A stretch of DNA of 64,000 nucleotides. Origin: Streptomyces sp. NBC_01478 (GTDB lineage: Bacteria; Actinomycetota; Actinomycetes; Streptomycetales; Streptomycetaceae). The notes below the pieces were generated by a model. It did not search any database. It had not been told where the DNA came from and saw nothing but the letters and a program-made list of their open reading frames with translations. Numbering within the stretch: the stretch's first letter is position 1; each line of letters opens with the position of its first letter. The position numbers and the translations under genes are program-made. The DNA lies in assembly GCF_036227225.1 (NCBI RefSeq), contig NZ_CP109444.1, positions 620,001 to 684,000 on the forward strand, in the 5' to 3' direction. Of this stretch, positions 47,938-57,313 are shown piece after piece.

Positions 47938-48978
47938 ATGAGTAACCGTCAGCCCGAGGCACGCTTACAGGGCCTCTGGTCCGACCTGGTTCCCGTCGCC
48001 GCCACGCCGGAGGGGCCGTCGGCCCCGCGCGGCAACGTGTTGGGGCGGATCCGCTTCACGGACGCCCCTGCCGAAGCCACCCTGGACGACGCCACTCCGC
48101 TCCTGACCACCCATATGACCAACGAGCACGTCCGTCCCGTCGAGGAGATCTGGCGGACCGCCCTCCCCGTGCGGACCGGCGTCGCCGACGACGCCGTCTT
48201 CGCCGAGGACGGCGAGCACGTCTTCTACGCGGTACGCCTCGGCCCCCAACCGGTGTACCGCTCACAGGTGCGCGAACTGTACGAGAGCGCCCTGGAGTTC
48301 GCCTGGGAGCGCGGCTACACCGACCTGGTCCGCATGTGGAACCTCATCGGCGGCATCACCAGCCCGAACGCGGACGGCCTGGAGATCTACCGCGACTTCT
48401 GCACAGGCCGCGCGGAGGCGTTCGCCGCCTTCGCCGACCGCTTCCCCCAACTCCCGGCCGCCACCGGCATCGGCACCCTCTCTCCGGGCGTCGACGTCTG
48501 CTTCCTGGCCGCGAAGCCGGGCCGGGCCGTACACCTGGAGAACCCCCGGCAGACGCCCGCCTACAAGTACCCCTCCCAGTACGGGCCGAAGTCGCCCAGT
48601 TTCGCCCGGGCCACGTTCCTGAAGGACGCGGGCGCGCCGGGATCCGTGACGGGGAGCCTCTTCGTCTCGGGCACGGCCAGCATTCTCGGCGACGACACGG
48701 TGCACGCCGACAACGTTGCCTTCCAGGCCGAGGAGACGCTGCGCAACATCGAGGCGCTCGTCGGCGGCGACAACCTCCGCGCCCACGGCCTGGACGGGGC
48801 CGGGTACGACGTCAAGGACCTCGACCAGGTCAAGGTCTATGTACGCGACGCCGAGCACCTCCCCGTCGTACGGAACATCTGCGAGTCGACGCTCCCCGCC
48901 GACACGGACATCTCGTATTTCAACGTCGCGGTCTGCCGGCCCGACCTGCTGGTCGAGATCGAGGGAGTGTGCAGGTGA
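47938..48978 (+). CDS. FkbO/Hyg5-type chorismatase
   Basis: The 346-residue protein has the length and motifs of the chorismatase family (LVRMWNLIGGITSPNADGLEIYRDFCTGRAEAF with RMWN, GVDVCFLAAKPG, ENPRQTPAYKYP, GTASILGDDTVH, VYVRDAEHLP). These enzymes hydrolyse chorismate to pyruvate and either a dihydroxycyclohexadiene carboxylate (FkbO) or 3-hydroxybenzoate (Hyg5). The subtype is not resolvable by eye. ATG 47938 follows AAGGAG. Its stop overlaps the GTG of an acyl-CoA ligase gene. Such enzymes usually make polyketide starter units, but no PKS is in this window. Confidence 0.88.
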   Translation: MSNRQPEARLQGLWSDLVPVAATPEGPSAPRGNVLGRIRFTDAPAEATLDDATPLLTTHMTNEHVRPVEEIWRTALPVRTGVADDAVFAEDGEHVFYAVRLGPQPVYRSQVRELYESALEFAWERGYTDLVRMWNLIGGITSPNADGLEIYRDFCTGRAEAFAAFADRFPQLPAATGIGTLSPGVDVCFLAAKPGRAVHLENPRQTPAYKYPSQYGPKSPSFARATFLKDAGAPGSVTGSLFVSGTASILGDDTVHADNVAFQAEETLRNIEALVGGDNLRAHGLDGAGYDVKDLDQVKVYVRDAEHLPVVRNICESTLPADTDISYFNVAVCRPDLLVEIEGVCR

Positions 48979-50522
48979 CGGACATCCTCACGGACCTGCC
49001 CACCGCTCCGGCCGAGACCGTCCCGACAACTGGCAACCTGTCCGCACGACTTGAGGACCTCGCGCGCCGGAGCGGCTGGCTCGGCCGGACCGCGTACCTC
49101 CAGGGCACGCACCGCTACTCCTACGGCGAGGTGTACGAGCAGGTACGCCGAACCGCCGTGTCCCTACGGGGACTTGGTGTCGGGCGCGGGGACCGGGTGC
49201 TGCTGGCGCTGCCCGACAGCGTGGCCTTCGTGGTGACGTTCCTGGCCGTCCTGCGGATCGGCGCCGTGGCCGTACCGGTCAACACCTTCTTCCACGCCGA
49301 CGAGTTGCGCTCCAGCGAGGAGCTCGCCGAAGCCTCGCTGGTCGTCGCCGACGCGTCGCTCCGCGCGGAGTTCCACGGCCGGGCCGTGACCCCGAGGGAA
49401 CTGACGGAGGCCTACGACCCGGCCGGCGCCGACGGCCCGGAGCCGCTCGCGTCGGACGCCCCCGCCTTCGCCGTGTTCACCTCCGGCACCACGGGCGCAC
49501 CCCGCCTCTGCTTCCACGCCCACGGCGACGCCCTGCACTTCGACCGGGCGATCGGCGGTGTCCTCGCGCTCCGCCAGGGCGAGGTCTGCTACTCCGTGTC
49601 GCGGATGTACTTCGCCTACGGGCTGGGCAATTCGGTCCTCCTCCCCCTGCAGCGCGGCGCGGCCGTCGTACTGAGCCCGCAGCGCGCGGACGAGACGAAC
49701 GTCCCGCAGCTCCTGGAACGCCACGGCGTGAGCGTCTTCTACGCCCAGCCCAGCTTCTACGCCAGGCTGCTCGCCCGCCCTCAAGTGGCCGACCTGCTGG
49801 GCCGGTTGCGGCTGGCTCTGGTCGCCGGGGAGACGCTGCCCCGCCCGCTGGAGGACAGGCTGCGCCGCGTTCTCGGACCCCGGCTGCTGAACATCTGCGG
49901 GACCAGCGAGATCGGGCACGCCGTCCTCGCCAACGGCCCGGACGAGATCCACCCGTACAGCCTGGGGCGCATCCTTCCGCCGTACCGGGTGCGGGTCGTC
50001 GACGACACGGGCGAGCCCGTACCGGAGGGAGAGGTCGGGCAGTTGCAGATCTCCGGCCCCGGCATCGGTCCCGGTGTGAAGCGGGGCGGCCTGCCGCCGC
50101 ACCGGCTCGGCCCCGACGAGTGGTTCGCCACCGGGGACTCCGCACGCGTGGACGCCAAGGGACTGGTGTGGCTGCTCGGGCGGGTGGACGACATCGAGAT
50201 CGTCGCCGGGGCCAACGTCCATCCCACCGAGGTGGAGGACCTGATCACCGGTATCGCCGGGGTCCGCGAGGTCGCCGTCTGCTCGGTGCGCCGCGCCGAC
50301 GGCACGACGAGCCTGCGCGCCTACATCGTCCCCGAGCCCGGAGTGGACCGGATCGCCACGCTGGCGGCCACGATCCGCTCGACCACCGGGGCGAAGCTCA
50401 CTTCGTACAAGGTCCCCGAGGACGTCGAGTTCATCGACGCGTTGCCCCGCAACAGCACGGGAAAGATTCTCCGCCGCGTCCTGCGCGGAGCGAACAGGGA
50501 GTTGCCCGATGGCACAGCATGA
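48975..50522 (+). CDS. Acyl-CoA ligase, benzoate-CoA ligase-like (ANL superfamily)
   Basis: The 515-residue adenylating enzyme has A3 FTSGTTGAPRLC, A5 NICGTSEIGHAV, A7/A8 FATGDSARVD...LLGRVDDIEIVAGANVHPTEVE and catalytic Lys in LPRNSTGKILRR. The pattern resembles aryl-CoA ligases (benzoate/4-hydroxybenzoate). It is translationally coupled to the chorismatase (GTGA overlap), so its substrate is probably the chorismatase product, to be loaded as a CoA thioester. It overlaps the transporter gene by 14 bp. Confidence 0.9.
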   Translation: MTDILTDLPTAPAETVPTTGNLSARLEDLARRSGWLGRTAYLQGTHRYSYGEVYEQVRRTAVSLRGLGVGRGDRVLLALPDSVAFVVTFLAVLRIGAVAVPVNTFFHADELRSSEELAEASLVVADASLRAEFHGRAVTPRELTEAYDPAGADGPEPLASDAPAFAVFTSGTTGAPRLCFHAHGDALHFDRAIGGVLALRQGEVCYSVSRMYFAYGLGNSVLLPLQRGAAVVLSPQRADETNVPQLLERHGVSVFYAQPSFYARLLARPQVADLLGRLRLALVAGETLPRPLEDRLRRVLGPRLLNICGTSEIGHAVLANGPDEIHPYSLGRILPPYRVRVVDDTGEPVPEGEVGQLQISGPGIGPGVKRGGLPPHRLGPDEWFATGDSARVDAKGLVWLLGRVDDIEIVAGANVHPTEVEDLITGIAGVREVAVCSVRRADGTTSLRAYIVPEPGVDRIATLAATIRSTTGAKLTSYKVPEDVEFIDALPRNSTGKILRRVLRGANRELPDGTA

Positions 50523-51504
50523 GACGTCCCCGCCCACCGCGAAGACACCGCCCAGCGCGTTGGCCGCCGCAGTGCTCACCATGGTGTTGTGGGCCTCGGC
50601 GTTCGTGGCGATCCGCCACATCGGCGAGAGCGTGCGACCCGGCCCCCTCGCGCTCGGCCGTCTCCTCATCGGTTCCGTAGCGCTCCTCGCCGTCGTGGCG
50701 TTCCGGCGCGAGGGACTGCCGCCGCGTGCCGCGTGGCCGGGGATCGCCGGCATGGGCGTGTTCTGGTTCGGCCTGTACATGGTGGCCCTGAACTGGGGCG
50801 AGCAGCACACGGACGCGGGGACGGCGGCCCTGCTCATCGGCGCCGGTCCGCTGCTGGTGGCGCTGCTCGCCGGGTTCCTGCTGCACGAGGGGTTCCCGCG
50901 TCCCCTGCTCATCGGCCTCGCGGTGGCCTTCGTGGGCGCGGCGCTGGCCGGGGCTTCGAGCGGCGGCGGGGATTCGGCCCTCATCGGTGTGCTGCTCTGC
51001 CTGGCAGCGGCGGCGGGTCACGCCGTCGGCGTCATCTTCCAGAAGCCCGCGCTCTCCCTCGCGTCACCGTTGCAGGTCACCGCCTACGCCAGCACGATCG
51101 GTGCCGTCGCCTGCCTGCCCTTCGCGGGTCAGCTCGTCTCGGATCTGGGCGACGCGTCGGCCGGGGCCTGGGCGGGAGTGGTGTATCTGGGGCTGCTTCC
51201 GACGGCGTTGGCCTTCTGGACCTGGTCGTACGCGCTGGCGCACATGCCGGCGGGGCGGCTGGGAGCGGTGACGTACATCGTGCCCGCCCTCACGGTGCTG
51301 CTGGCGTGGCCCACGCTGGGAGAGTTCCCGTCCGGCCTGGCGCTCGCCGGGGGTGCGCTGTGCCTGCTCGGCGTCGGTCTCTCGCGCCGTCAGCCGCGCA
51401 CCGCGCCCGAGACGGCCTCGTCGCCGGCCCCTCGGCCCGCGTCCGTCGGCGGAGGCCGCGGCGAGACCGCCGACATCTCAGGACCGGCGCCGGCGCAGGA
51501 CTGA
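50509..51504 (+). CDS. EamA (DMT)-family transporter
   Basis: The 331-residue membrane protein has about ten helices in two EamA repeats (e.g. MVLWASAFVAIRHIGE, VVYLGLLPTALAFWTWSYAL) and a disordered Pro/Ser tail. DMT exporters carry amino acids, metabolites or drugs. It is the third gene of the chorismatase operon, so it may export the product or an intermediate. The ATG overlaps the ligase end by 14 bp. A 22-bp-stem hairpin follows. Confidence 0.9.
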   Translation: MAQHETSPPTAKTPPSALAAAVLTMVLWASAFVAIRHIGESVRPGPLALGRLLIGSVALLAVVAFRREGLPPRAAWPGIAGMGVFWFGLYMVALNWGEQHTDAGTAALLIGAGPLLVALLAGFLLHEGFPRPLLIGLAVAFVGAALAGASSGGGDSALIGVLLCLAAAAGHAVGVIFQKPALSLASPLQVTAYASTIGAVACLPFAGQLVSDLGDASAGAWAGVVYLGLLPTALAFWTWSYALAHMPAGRLGAVTYIVPALTVLLAWPTLGEFPSGLALAGGALCLLGVGLSRRQPRTAPETASSPAPRPASVGGGRGETADISGPAPAQD

Positions 51505-51508
51505 AGGC

Positions 51509-51560
51509 GGTCCGGTGGTCCGCTCACGCCGGTATCCGGGCGTGAGCGGACCGCCGGACC
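51509..51560. terminator. Long hairpin terminator after the chorismatase operon
   Basis: GGTCCGGTGGTCCGCTCACG... (51509-51530) pairs with 51539-51560 over 22 bp with one G-U wobble and an 8-base loop. It starts 5 bp after the EamA stop and separates it from the convergent gene at 51565. Confidence 0.9.
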
Positions 51561-51564
51561 CCGC

Positions 51565-51792
51565 TCAGACTCTCTGACCGAGGGCGGACCACAACTCCCG
51601 CTCCACATCGGTCGGCGGGATGTGCGCGGCGAGACACTCCGGGTGGCCGGACGGCAGTCCTCCGTACGGCTCCGGTGTCTCCTCGTGGGGGGCGAGTGCG
51701 GGCAGCGGAAGTCCGCCCAGGCAGCAGCCGACCGCGAGCAGACCCGGCGTCCACCGGGCCAGCGCGTCGGTCCATCGGCGTGCGCGGCTCAT
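51565..51792 (-). CDS. Small DUF6059-like protein
   Basis: The 75-residue protein has an N-terminal hydrophobic segment (WTPGLLAVGCCLGGLPLPAL) and a C-terminal PSGHPECLAAHIPPTDVERELW. This resembles small Streptomyces proteins annotated as DUF6059, of unknown function. ATG 51792 is preferred over an upstream ATG because the conserved part starts there. It follows the dipeptidase gene by 7 bp and may be co-transcribed. Confidence 0.65.
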   Translation of the reverse strand: MSRARRWTDALARWTPGLLAVGCCLGGLPLPALAPHEETPEPYGGLPSGHPECLAAHIPPTDVERELWSALGQRV

Positions 51793-51799
51793 CGTGAAC

Positions 51800-53029
51800 T
51801 CACCGCAAGGGAGCCGTCGGCCACAGCGGTTCGGTCGCGCGGTGTTCGGCCTCGCGCAGGACGCGCAGCACATTGCGGCCGGTCAGGGCCTCCAGGTCGG
51901 CCCTGGACCAGCCGCGGCCGGCGAGTTCGCGCAGCAGCACCGGGTAGCCGGAGACGTCGGCGAGGCCGACGGGCTGGTGGTCGACGCCGTCGTAGTCGCC
52001 GCCGAGGCCGATGTGGTCCCGGCCGGCCACCTCGCGGGCGTGCTCGACGTGATCGGCGACCTGGGCCACCGTCACCTCGGGGCGCGGGTGTCGCTCGGTC
52101 CAGCGGCGCAGCCGGTCGTCGTCGGCGGTCACCGTGACTCCGGCCGCGAACTCCTTGGCCACCTGGGCCGGTTCCTCGCCCGGGCGTGGTGCGCGCGGCC
52201 AGGTCCAGGGCTGCGAGGGCAGCCCGAGACGTTCGCGTTCGGCCCGCAACTCCTGTGCCCACTCGGCGACTTCGGCCGAGATGAAGTACGGGACGAAGGT
52301 GAGCTGGATGACTCCGCCGTTGTCCCGCAGCAGTTCCAGGACCGGGTCGGCGACATTGCGCGGATGGTCGTTGAGGGCGCGTACGGAGGAGTGGCTGAAC
52401 AGCACCGGGGAGGTCGAGGCGGCGAGCGCCGCGCGCTGGGTGGACTCGGCGACGTGGGAGAGGTCCACCAGCACGCCGGTGCGGTTGAGTTCGGCGACGA
52501 TCGCGCGGCCGGTGTCGTTCAGGCCGCCGACGCCGGGCTCGTCGGTGGCCGAGTCCGCCCAACTGGTGTTGTCGTTGTGGGTGAGGGTCACATACCGGAC
52601 GCCGAGCCGGGCGTACGACCGCAGGACGCCCGGGGACTCGGCGAGGCTGTGGCCGCCCTCGATACCGAGCAGGGACGCGATCCGTCCGTCGGCGAGCGAG
52701 CGCTCGACGTCGGCGGCGGTGTAGGCGATCCGCAGGGTGTCCGGGTAGCGGGCGACGAGCCGGTACACGGCGTCGATCTGCTCCAGCGTGGCCACCACGG
52801 CCTCGGGTTCGGGGAGTTGGGAGGAGACGTACACCGACCAGAACTGTGCGCCGACCCCTCCGGCGCGCAGCCTGGGCAGGTCGGTGTGGAGGTCGGGGCG
52901 GCCGTCGTCCAGCCCCTCGACGCTGTAGCCGGAGCGGGCCCGCAGCGCGATGGGCAGGTCGTTGTGACCGTCGAAGACGGGGGTGCTGCTCAGTACCTCG
53001 TCGACGAGGTCCTGCGCGGTGTCGGTCAT
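51800..53029 (-). CDS. Membrane dipeptidase (peptidase M19)
   Basis: The 409-residue enzyme has M19 zinc ligands: DGHNDLP (His-x-Asp), LGIEGGHS (bridging Glu), VDLSHVAE and SHSSVRAL (His), and GGDYDGVD (Asp). It hydrolyses dipeptides, in some members cystinyl-glycine or D-amino-acid dipeptides. No signal peptide is seen, so it acts in the cytoplasm. Its start overlaps the stop of the fused ABC ATPase upstream, linking peptide uptake to hydrolysis. Confidence 0.9.
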   Translation of the reverse strand: MTDTAQDLVDEVLSSTPVFDGHNDLPIALRARSGYSVEGLDDGRPDLHTDLPRLRAGGVGAQFWSVYVSSQLPEPEAVVATLEQIDAVYRLVARYPDTLRIAYTAADVERSLADGRIASLLGIEGGHSLAESPGVLRSYARLGVRYVTLTHNDNTSWADSATDEPGVGGLNDTGRAIVAELNRTGVLVDLSHVAESTQRAALAASTSPVLFSHSSVRALNDHPRNVADPVLELLRDNGGVIQLTFVPYFISAEVAEWAQELRAERERLGLPSQPWTWPRAPRPGEEPAQVAKEFAAGVTVTADDDRLRRWTERHPRPEVTVAQVADHVEHAREVAGRDHIGLGGDYDGVDHQPVGLADVSGYPVLLRELAGRGWSRADLEALTGRNVLRVLREAEHRATEPLWPTAPLR

Positions 53030-54690
53030 GCGCTTGCCACTCCTTCGCCCAGGGTGTGCCGGTGCCGGCCCTGCCGTACCGGGTCGGCGACGGGCAGGGA
53101 GGCGACCAGCCGCCGCGTGTAGTCGTCCTGTGGACTGCCCAGTACCTGTGCCGTCGAACCGGACGCGGCGACCCGGCCCCGGTGCAGCACGACCACGCGG
53201 TCGGCGACCTGCTCGACCACCGCGAGGGCATGGCTGATGAACAGCGCCGCGAAGCCCAACTCCCGCTGGAGTTCGGTGAAGAGGCCGAGCACCTTCGCCT
53301 GGACGGACACGTCGAGGGCCGAGGTCGGCTCGTCCGCGACGATCAGCGGGGGCCGCAGGGCGAGCGCCCGGGCCAGGGCCGCGCGCTGACGCTGACCGCC
53401 GCTGAGTTCGTGCGGATAGCGGTCGGCGTAACTCCGGGGCAGATGAACGGAGTTCAGCAGCGCCTCGGCCTCGGCCCGGATCGCCGCGGCCCCCAGTTCA
53501 CGCCGGTGGACGGCCAATGGCTCCGCGACGCTGTCGGCGACGGTGAGCAGCGTGTTGAAGCTGGCGGCCGGGTCCTGGAAGACGTAGCCGATATGGCCGG
53601 CCCGGCCGCGGGTGCGGCGGCGGGTCGTCAACGGCTCGCCGAACACGGTGAGTTCACCGCCGGTCGCGGCGGTCAGACCGGCGACCACCCGGCCGATGGT
53701 GGTCTTGCCGCTGCCGCTCTCCCCCACCAGCCCGAGCACCTCGCCCGGCCGGATCTCGAAACTCACGCCGCCGACCGCGCGGAAGCCCTTCCTGCCCAGT
53801 CGCCCGGGGTAGTCCACAACCAGCCCGGCGGCCCGTACGACAGGCCGCTCGTCGCCCGTCGCGGAGGTCGGCGTCCGGCTCTGCTCCCCGAAGACCGGTA
53901 CGGCGGCCAGCAGTTCGCGGGTGTACGGGTGGGCGGGCGCCGTGAACAGCTCGCGGACCGGGGCCTGTTCGACGACCTCGCCCTCGCTCATCACGGCCAC
54001 CCGGTCCGCGAGGTCGGCGACGACGCCCATGTTGTGGGTGATGAGGAGCACGGCGGTGCCGAAGTCGGTGCGGCAGCGGTGCAGGAGTTCGAGGATCTCC
54101 GCCTGGACGGTGACGTCGAGGGCCGTGGTGGGTTCGTCGGCCACGATGAGCCGGGTGCCGAGGGCGAGGGCCATGGCGATGACGGCGCGTTGCTTCTGGC
54201 CGCCGGAGAGTTGGTGGGGGTAGTGGTTCACGCGGGTGGCGGGGTCGGGGATGCCGACCTTGTCGAGCCATTCGACGGCCAGGGTCCGGCGCTCGGCCTT
54301 GCCGCTGCCGTGGCCGTGGGCGCGCAGGCCCTCGGTGAGCTGCCAGCCGATGGTGAAGACCGGGTTGAGCGCGGTGGAGGGCTCCTGGAAGACCATCGCG
54401 GCGTGGGTGCCGCGCAGGGCGCGCAGTCGGGCGGGGGACGCGGTGAGCACGTCCTCGGCCGGGTCGGCGGTGCCGTCGCCGAGCAGGACCCGGCCGCGGG
54501 CGGTCGCGGTGGCGGGCAGCAGCCCCAGGACCGACCTGGCGGTGACGGTCTTGCCGCTGCCGCTCTCGCCGACGAGGGCCAGTACCTCGCCGGGGGCGAC
54601 GGACAGGCTCACGCCTTTCACCGCGGGAGCCGCGCCGGCGTCCGTGGCGAAGGTGACGTGCAGGTCCTCGATGCGCAGGAGGTCAGTCAT
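53026..54690 (-). CDS. ABC transporter ATPase, two fused domains (peptide type)
   Basis: The 554-residue protein has two nucleotide-binding domains: GESGSGKTVTARS, LSGGQKQR and LIVADEPT in domain 1 (~1-260); GESGSGKTTIGR, LSGGQRQR and LIVADEPT in domain 2 (~290-540). It is the same DppD-DppF fusion type as the protein at 43001, but clearly not identical. Upstream gene overlap is 8 bp; it overlaps the dipeptidase start by 4 bp. Confidence 0.93.
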   Translation of the reverse strand: MTDLLRIEDLHVTFATDAGAAPAVKGVSLSVAPGEVLALVGESGSGKTVTARSVLGLLPATATARGRVLLGDGTADPAEDVLTASPARLRALRGTHAAMVFQEPSTALNPVFTIGWQLTEGLRAHGHGSGKAERRTLAVEWLDKVGIPDPATRVNHYPHQLSGGQKQRAVIAMALALGTRLIVADEPTTALDVTVQAEILELLHRCRTDFGTAVLLITHNMGVVADLADRVAVMSEGEVVEQAPVRELFTAPAHPYTRELLAAVPVFGEQSRTPTSATGDERPVVRAAGLVVDYPGRLGRKGFRAVGGVSFEIRPGEVLGLVGESGSGKTTIGRVVAGLTAATGGELTVFGEPLTTRRRTRGRAGHIGYVFQDPAASFNTLLTVADSVAEPLAVHRRELGAAAIRAEAEALLNSVHLPRSYADRYPHELSGGQRQRAALARALALRPPLIVADEPTSALDVSVQAKVLGLFTELQRELGFAALFISHALAVVEQVADRVVVLHRGRVAASGSTAQVLGSPQDDYTRRLVASLPVADPVRQGRHRHTLGEGVASA

Positions 54691-55663
54691 CGTCCGCGCC
54701 TCCGTCCGTTCCGGTGCCGGTCGCCTTCGCGGTCGTGCCGCCGTGTCGTCGCAGTCGCGGGTCGGCGAGGTCGGTGAGGCTCTCGCCGAGCAGGGTCGTG
54801 CCGAGCACGGTGAGCACGATGGCCAGGCCCGGCGGGATCGCGGTCCACCACAGACCCGAAGTGACGTCCGCGACCGAGCGGTTGAGGTCGTAGCCCCACT
54901 CGGACGCCGAGTTGGGTTCGATGCCGAAGCCGAGGAAGCCGAGCCCGGCGAGGGTGAGGATCGCCTCGGAGGCGTTGATGGTGAAGATCAGCGGGAGGGT
55001 GCGGACCGAGTTGCGCAGCACGTGCCGGAACATGATCCGCCAGGTGCCGGTGCCGATCACCCGGGCCGCGTCGACGAAGGGCTCCGCCTTCACCCGGGTC
55101 ACTTCCGCCCGTACGACACGGAAGTACTGCGGTACGAACGCGACGGCGACCGAGCAGGCCGCCGCGCCGAGGCCGCCGACGAGGCTGGACTGTCCGCCGC
55201 TGATCACGATCGACATGACGATGGCGAGCAGCAGCGGCGGGAACGCGTAGAGCGCGTCGGCCAGCCCGACCAGCAGCCGGTCGAGGCGGCCGCCGAGACA
55301 GCCGGAGGCCAGCCCGAGCACGGTGCCGGGGATCACCGAGAGCAGCAGCGCGGCGAGGATGATCTCCAGGGCGGTCCTGGCGCCCCACACCGTGCGGGAG
55401 AGCACGTCGTACCCGGCGATGGTGGTGCCCAGCGGATGGGCGCCGCTGGGGTGCTGCTGCGAGCCGAACAGCCGTCCCCCATCCTGGAGTTGGGCGTAGC
55501 CGTACGGGGCGAGGAATGGTCCGAGGAGGGCGGTGAGGACGAACAGCACGGTGAGTACGGCGCCGGTGAGGAGCATGGCGCGCTGTACCGCGCCGCCGGT
55601 GCGCAGCCGTGCGCGCAGGCGGTCCGGCAGCAAGGCGGGCCGTCGCACGAGGAGTTGGGCCAC
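54683..55663 (-). CDS. ABC transporter permease (DppC type)
   Basis: The 326-residue permease has six helices, HPLGTTIAGYDVLSRTVWGA and an EAA-like loop (PFVDAARVIGTGTWRIMFRHVLRNS). It should pair with a DppB-type permease, but only the last ~55 codons of that gene remain upstream. Unless a partner is encoded elsewhere, this transporter is disabled. Confidence 0.9.
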   Translation of the reverse strand: MAQLLVRRPALLPDRLRARLRTGGAVQRAMLLTGAVLTVLFVLTALLGPFLAPYGYAQLQDGGRLFGSQQHPSGAHPLGTTIAGYDVLSRTVWGARTALEIILAALLLSVIPGTVLGLASGCLGGRLDRLLVGLADALYAFPPLLLAIVMSIVISGGQSSLVGGLGAAACSVAVAFVPQYFRVVRAEVTRVKAEPFVDAARVIGTGTWRIMFRHVLRNSVRTLPLIFTINASEAILTLAGLGFLGFGIEPNSASEWGYDLNRSVADVTSGLWWTAIPPGLAIVLTVLGTTLLGESLTDLADPRLRRHGGTTAKATGTGTDGGADDD

Positions 55664-55666
55664 GGC

Positions 55667-55835
55667 TCAGTACCTCACTCGGGGATCGATGAGGGCCGCG
55701 ACGACGTCGACGAGGAAGTTCGTCACCGCCACGACGACGGCGAACAGGGCCACGATGCCCTGCACTGCCGGGAAGTCACGGACCGTCAGATAGTGGGCGA
55801 GTTCGTAGCCGAGGCCCTTCCAGCCGAAGGTTCGT
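55667..55835 (-). pseudogene. ABC permease (DppB type), C-terminal fragment
   Basis: The frame ending at TGA 55667-55669 reads GWKGLGYELAHYL, VQGIVALFAVVVAVTNFLVDVVAALIDPRVRY, the terminal part of a DppB-type permease (compare the intact gene at 41113). Homology stops near 55835; the rest of the gene and the expected binding-protein gene are absent. Confidence 0.85.
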
Positions 55836-56566
55836 CGGCCTTGCGACGACGAGTCGGACGCTTGCGGGTCCGTGGAAACATCGCAACATCCGTCTCGGCC
55901 GCGCTCCCGGTCCCGAACTGATCGACACCAGCCGGTGGCCCGACTCCAGCCGGAACACGCCTGCCCCGTCGAAGGCCGGGCGGTCCGGCGACCGGCAGGC
56001 GCGGGACGCCACTCCCTGGCCCCGGGCCGTCTCCGTCGTCCGGTACGACACCCGCCCGGTCCGATGGCACTGGTTCCGGTTCCGGTTCACCGCACTCACC
56101 TCGACGTTGCGTGCTGACGGCCGGCACCGTCCCGAAGGCCCTGCCTACGCCGGGTCGTGCCCGTAGGGCGGGCGCGATCCGCCGACGGGCACGACCCGGC
56201 GCGCCATCGGTCGACCCGGATGGTTTTCGACGGCGCTTTCCGGCGAAGGGGGCGGACATCGGTTCTTCCGTCGCGGCTCTGTGGCGGCCGCGCACTCGGC
56301 GGACCCAGCCGGCGATCGCCACACATGCCGTAGCCGGCCCCGGGAGCCGTCGGTGGGTATCTGACAGGGGGCGCGCCGGATGGTGGTCATCCGCTGGTAG
56401 CTCCGCGACGACATCCACCACGCGTTCGTTACGCTCGGCTGTGCCGTCATCTGCCGGTAACGACTGCGCACCGCGTGTCATCGAGAGGAAGGGACGGCAA
56501 CGCGCCCCAGGGGGTGGCCCGTTCGATGCGCCGGAACGCGTTCGTCGTGGTCGGGCCCGCGCAGCC
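55836..56566. other. Deletion-scar region without an intact gene
   Basis: About 730 bp between the truncated permease and the phosphotransferase gene. Several frames are open because of GC content, but none has protein-like composition or known motifs. It probably contains the junction of the deletion that removed the permease start and binding protein. Confidence 0.5.
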
Positions 56567-57313
56567 TCACATCCGGGAGCGCAGTACGTCGACCTCGCAG
56601 CCCGGCGCGAACGGGTCGAAGCCGTGCCCGTTCAGCCAGCGAACCACCAGCAGGCTGCGCAATGACCACCACGCGCGGATCATGTCGAGGTCGACGTCGG
56701 TGCCGTAGCCGGCGATGACGTCGTCGAGGTGCTCCTCGTGTCCGAGCGTGAAGGTGGCGAGGTCGTACAGGGCGTCGCCCTGGCCCGCCTCGGACCAGTC
56801 GATGATGCCCGTGACCTCGTCGCCGTCGACGAAGACATGCGCGATCTGCAGGTCGCCGTGCGTGAACGCCGGGGCCCACGGCCGGAGCGCGGCCTCGGCG
56901 ACCCGGCGGTTGCGGGTGACCAGGTCAGCCGGCAGGAGGCCGCTCGTCAGGAGCAACTCGCACTCGTCGTCGAGTTCCGCCGCCAGCGCGACGATGCTCC
57001 GCCCGGCCCCACCCGGTCGGGGCGGCAACGGCGCCTCGTGCAGCTTCCGGATGGCGGCGCCCGCCGCGGCCCACGCCGCCGGCGACCCGGTCGACGGCCC
57101 TCCGAGGTGGCCGAGCGTCGTCCCGGGGAGTGCGGCGACGGCAAGCACGGGCGGCTTGTGCCACAGGACCTCCGGGGTCGGGACCGGCGCCAGGGCCATC
57201 GCCTCGACCTCGACGTCGATGCGCGCCTGATCGGCGTCCACCTTCAGGAACACGTCGCCGACGCGCAGGGTCGCGCGCTCGGAATGGGCGACAACGACTT
57301 CGACCTCATCCAT
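56567..57313 (-). CDS. Phosphotransferase of the aminoglycoside phosphotransferase (APH) family
   Basis: The 248-residue protein has the APH catalytic motif FTHGDLQIAHVFVD (HGDxxxxN-like, with His in place of the usual Asn) and the metal-binding IIDWSEAGQGD. Such proteins phosphorylate aminoglycosides, macrolides or metabolites; resistance cannot be claimed from sequence. It stands alone, with no operon partner. Confidence 0.85.
   Translation of the reverse strand: MDEVEVVVAHSERATLRVGDVFLKVDADQARIDVEVEAMALAPVPTPEVLWHKPPVLAVAALPGTTLGHLGGPSTGSPAAWAAAGAAIRKLHEAPLPPRPGGAGRSIVALAAELDDECELLLTSGLLPADLVTRNRRVAEAALRPWAPAFTHGDLQIAHVFVDGDEVTGIIDWSEAGQGDALYDLATFTLGHEEHLDDVIAGYGTDVDLDMIRAWWSLRSLLVVRWLNGHGFDPFAPGCEVDVLRSRM

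Noticed and set aside
56567..57313. Calling the APH-like protein an aminoglycoside resistance enzyme
   Set aside because: The motif is shared by many phosphotransferases of unknown substrate, and one catalytic-loop residue (His for Asn) departs from classical APH enzymes.
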